Assembly: GCF_008632125.1 (NCBI RefSeq)
Contig: NZ_VWRN01000053.1
Location: 434,001-498,000 of the forward strand
Direction of reading: 5' to 3'
Source of the DNA: Cupriavidus cauae
Lineage (GTDB): Bacteria > Pseudomonadota > Gammaproteobacteria > Burkholderiales > Burkholderiaceae
Length of the DNA: 64,000 bases
The notes below the pieces were generated by a model. The model saw only the letters and a list, made by a program, of their open reading frames with translations. It was not told the origin of the DNA and searched no databases. This document shows positions 63,026 through 64,000 of this stretch, piece by piece. The position numbers and the translations under genes are program-made. Numbering within the stretch: the first letter of the stretch is position 1; each line of letters opens with the position of its first letter.

Positions 63026-63703
63026 TCAGCCGACCGTACGGTTCCACCACAACAGGCGCGCCGGCCGCACCGCGCCCGGATCGAGCCGGAAGCCGCAGCT
63101 GGCGCCCCAGCCGAGCTGCCAGTCGAGCGTGTCGGACAGCGGCAGGCCCAGCCAATGCGCCGCGAGCATCCGCATCGGGCCGGCGTGGCCGACCACCCAC
63201 AGGCATGATTCAGGCTCGGGCTCTGACACGGACGCGGACGCGGACGCGAGCACGGAAGGAGACGCTTGCAGCGAATCGGCCCACCCGGCCACGCGGGCGT
63301 ATGCCCTGCGCGCCGATTCGCCGCCATGCGGGCAGGCATCCATCAGGTCTGCCGCCCACTGATCGAGCCTCTCCCGCGGCACCGCATCCCAGCGCTGCCC
63401 TTCCCAGGCGCCGAAGTCGAGTTCGTGCAGCCGGGCATCGCTGTCGATCGTCAGCGCCGTTCCACCGGCTTGCGTCATGAACGCCTGTGCGATGCGCTGC
63501 GCGGTAGCGCGAGCGCGCTGCGCGGGGCTGCAGACGATCCGCGCCGGTGGCGGCACACCGTTGGCGCGAGCCGCCGCCGATGCGGCATTCAGGATCGCAT
63601 CGGCCGGCGGCGACATCGGCTCGACCAGCGGCAGATCCAGCCGCCCATAGCAGACCCCATCGTCAACCGCGGGATGCGCGTGCCGGATCAGGACCAGATC
63701 CAT
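63026..63703 (-). CDS. cobC: Alpha-ribazole phosphatase-like histidine phosphatase
   Basis: Histidine phosphatase superfamily, 225 residues. The catalytic His is in LVLIRHAHPAVDDGVCYGRL (R7/H8); GRLDLPL near residue 22 and CSPAQRARATAQRIAQAF follow. The second active-site His is in VVGHAGPMRMLAAHWLG, and ELDFGAWEGQRWD is the family block. In this neighbourhood it should remove the phosphate from alpha-ribazole phosphate or adenosylcobalamin 5'-phosphate, but the family is broad and the substrate is inferred from context. An SASASV stretch (about 155-160) comes from GGACGC repeats. The gene overlaps cobS by 16 bp. Confidence 0.85.
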   Translation of the reverse strand: MDLVLIRHAHPAVDDGVCYGRLDLPLVEPMSPPADAILNAASAAARANGVPPPARIVCSPAQRARATAQRIAQAFMTQAGGTALTIDSDARLHELDFGAWEGQRWDAVPRERLDQWAADLMDACPHGGESARRAYARVAGWADSLQASPSVLASASASVSEPEPESCLWVVGHAGPMRMLAAHWLGLPLSDTLDWQLGWGASCGFRLDPGAVRPARLLWWNRTVG

Positions 63704-64000
63704 GCCGCCGCCAGCAGATAGATCAGCAGTTCGCCGAGCTGCTGCGCCATGCCGAGACAGTCGCCGGTATAGCCGCCGATGCGGCGCACGAAATAGCGCC
63801 CAAGAACCAGCCGCAGCAGCGCCAGCGCGGCGATAGCCGCGACACCGAAGCCGGGCGCGACGGCCAGCAGCGGCAGCGCGCCGCAGGCGAGCACCAGCGC
63901 CAGGCCGCGCGGCGACAGCCGCTGCGCGACCGGCTTGGCCTTGCCCTCGGGACGCACGTAGTCGAGCGTCGCCAGATAGCTGACCGCCATCGCACGGCTG
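63688..64000 (-). CDS. cobS: Adenosylcobinamide-GDP ribazoletransferase CobS, 3' part
   Basis: The C-terminal 104 codons are present; the gene enters from the right edge without a start. The readable part (SRAMAVSYLATLDYVRPEGK, then GLALVLACGALPLLAVAPGF, RIGGYTGDCLGMAQQLGE and LLIYLLAAAWIWS) matches the membrane-embedded end of CobS, which joins GDP-activated cobinamide to alpha-ribazole in the last assembly step. Hydrophobic helices and the G-D-C-L-G motif fit. Co-transcribed with the phosphatase gene, with a 16-bp overlap. Confidence 0.9.
   Translation of the reverse strand, partial: SRAMAVSYLATLDYVRPEGKAKPVAQRLSPRGLALVLACGALPLLAVAPGFGVAAIAALALLRLVLGRYFVRRIGGYTGDCLGMAQQLGELLIYLLAAAWIWS

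Overview
The window is a G+C-rich chromosomal segment of a betaproteobacterium, most likely in the family Burkholderiaceae (Cupriavidus/Ralstonia-like). Gene order supports this: a fused hemDX beside hemY, the run yqgE-ruvX-pyrR-pyrB-pyrC', a formate dehydrogenase cluster with DUF3305, DUF3306, a TorD-like chaperone and a Tat-target peptide, DUF3460 beside scpA, and mrp/metG close together. This placement is inferred from gene content, not from a database match. I saw no rRNA or tRNA gene, CRISPR array or insertion sequence.

Layout. 1-4.5 kb is the edge of a surface-polysaccharide locus: a truncated sugar-associated methyltransferase, visibly poorer in G+C than the rest, downstream of rfbBDAC (dTDP-L-rhamnose synthesis). 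4.7-11.6 kb is housekeeping: apaH, plsC, the pyrimidine block and an rRNA pseudouridine synthase. 11.7-21.3 kb holds photolyase, the heme block hemC-hemDX-hemY, and ppc. 21.4-22.0 kb is a HigBA/HI1419-HI1420-type toxin-antitoxin pair. 22.3-28.8 kb carries argH, two TRAP transporter membrane subunits without a binding-protein gene, and an arginine/lysine/ornithine decarboxylase facing them across a perfect bidirectional terminator.

29-42.7 kb is almost entirely on the minus strand: dcd, fdhD, a lipoprotein Cu/Zn superoxide dismutase, a membrane-bound periplasmic formate dehydrogenase (fdoGH, a small lipoprotein, fdoI), a Tat-target peptide, a TorD-like chaperone, a large polyferredoxin, DUF3306, DUF3305 and mrp. 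FdhD, the chaperone, Mrp and the Tat peptide are plausible maturation helpers for the molybdenum/iron-sulfur enzyme. 43-55 kb holds an OmpA-like lipoprotein, metG, a BamE-like lipoprotein next to tamB/tamA (outer-membrane assembly), DUF3460, scpA and panC. 55.5-64 kb is a PepSY membrane protein and a cobalamin nucleotide-loop/salvage cluster (cobQ, cobU, cbiB, cobD, btuF, cobC, cobS), cut by the window end.

The most unusual features are: the zinc-ribbon/beta-sandwich/methyltransferase protein at the left edge; a 104-bp tandem duplication over the cbiB/cobD junction that leaves a 35-codon chimeric ORF coupled by ATGA overlaps on both sides; a set of short tandem repeats (8, 9 and 13 bp units) in intergenic spacers; a dihydroorotase paralogue lacking its metal-binding histidines; and a dyad overlapping the likely promoter of the formate dehydrogenase operon.
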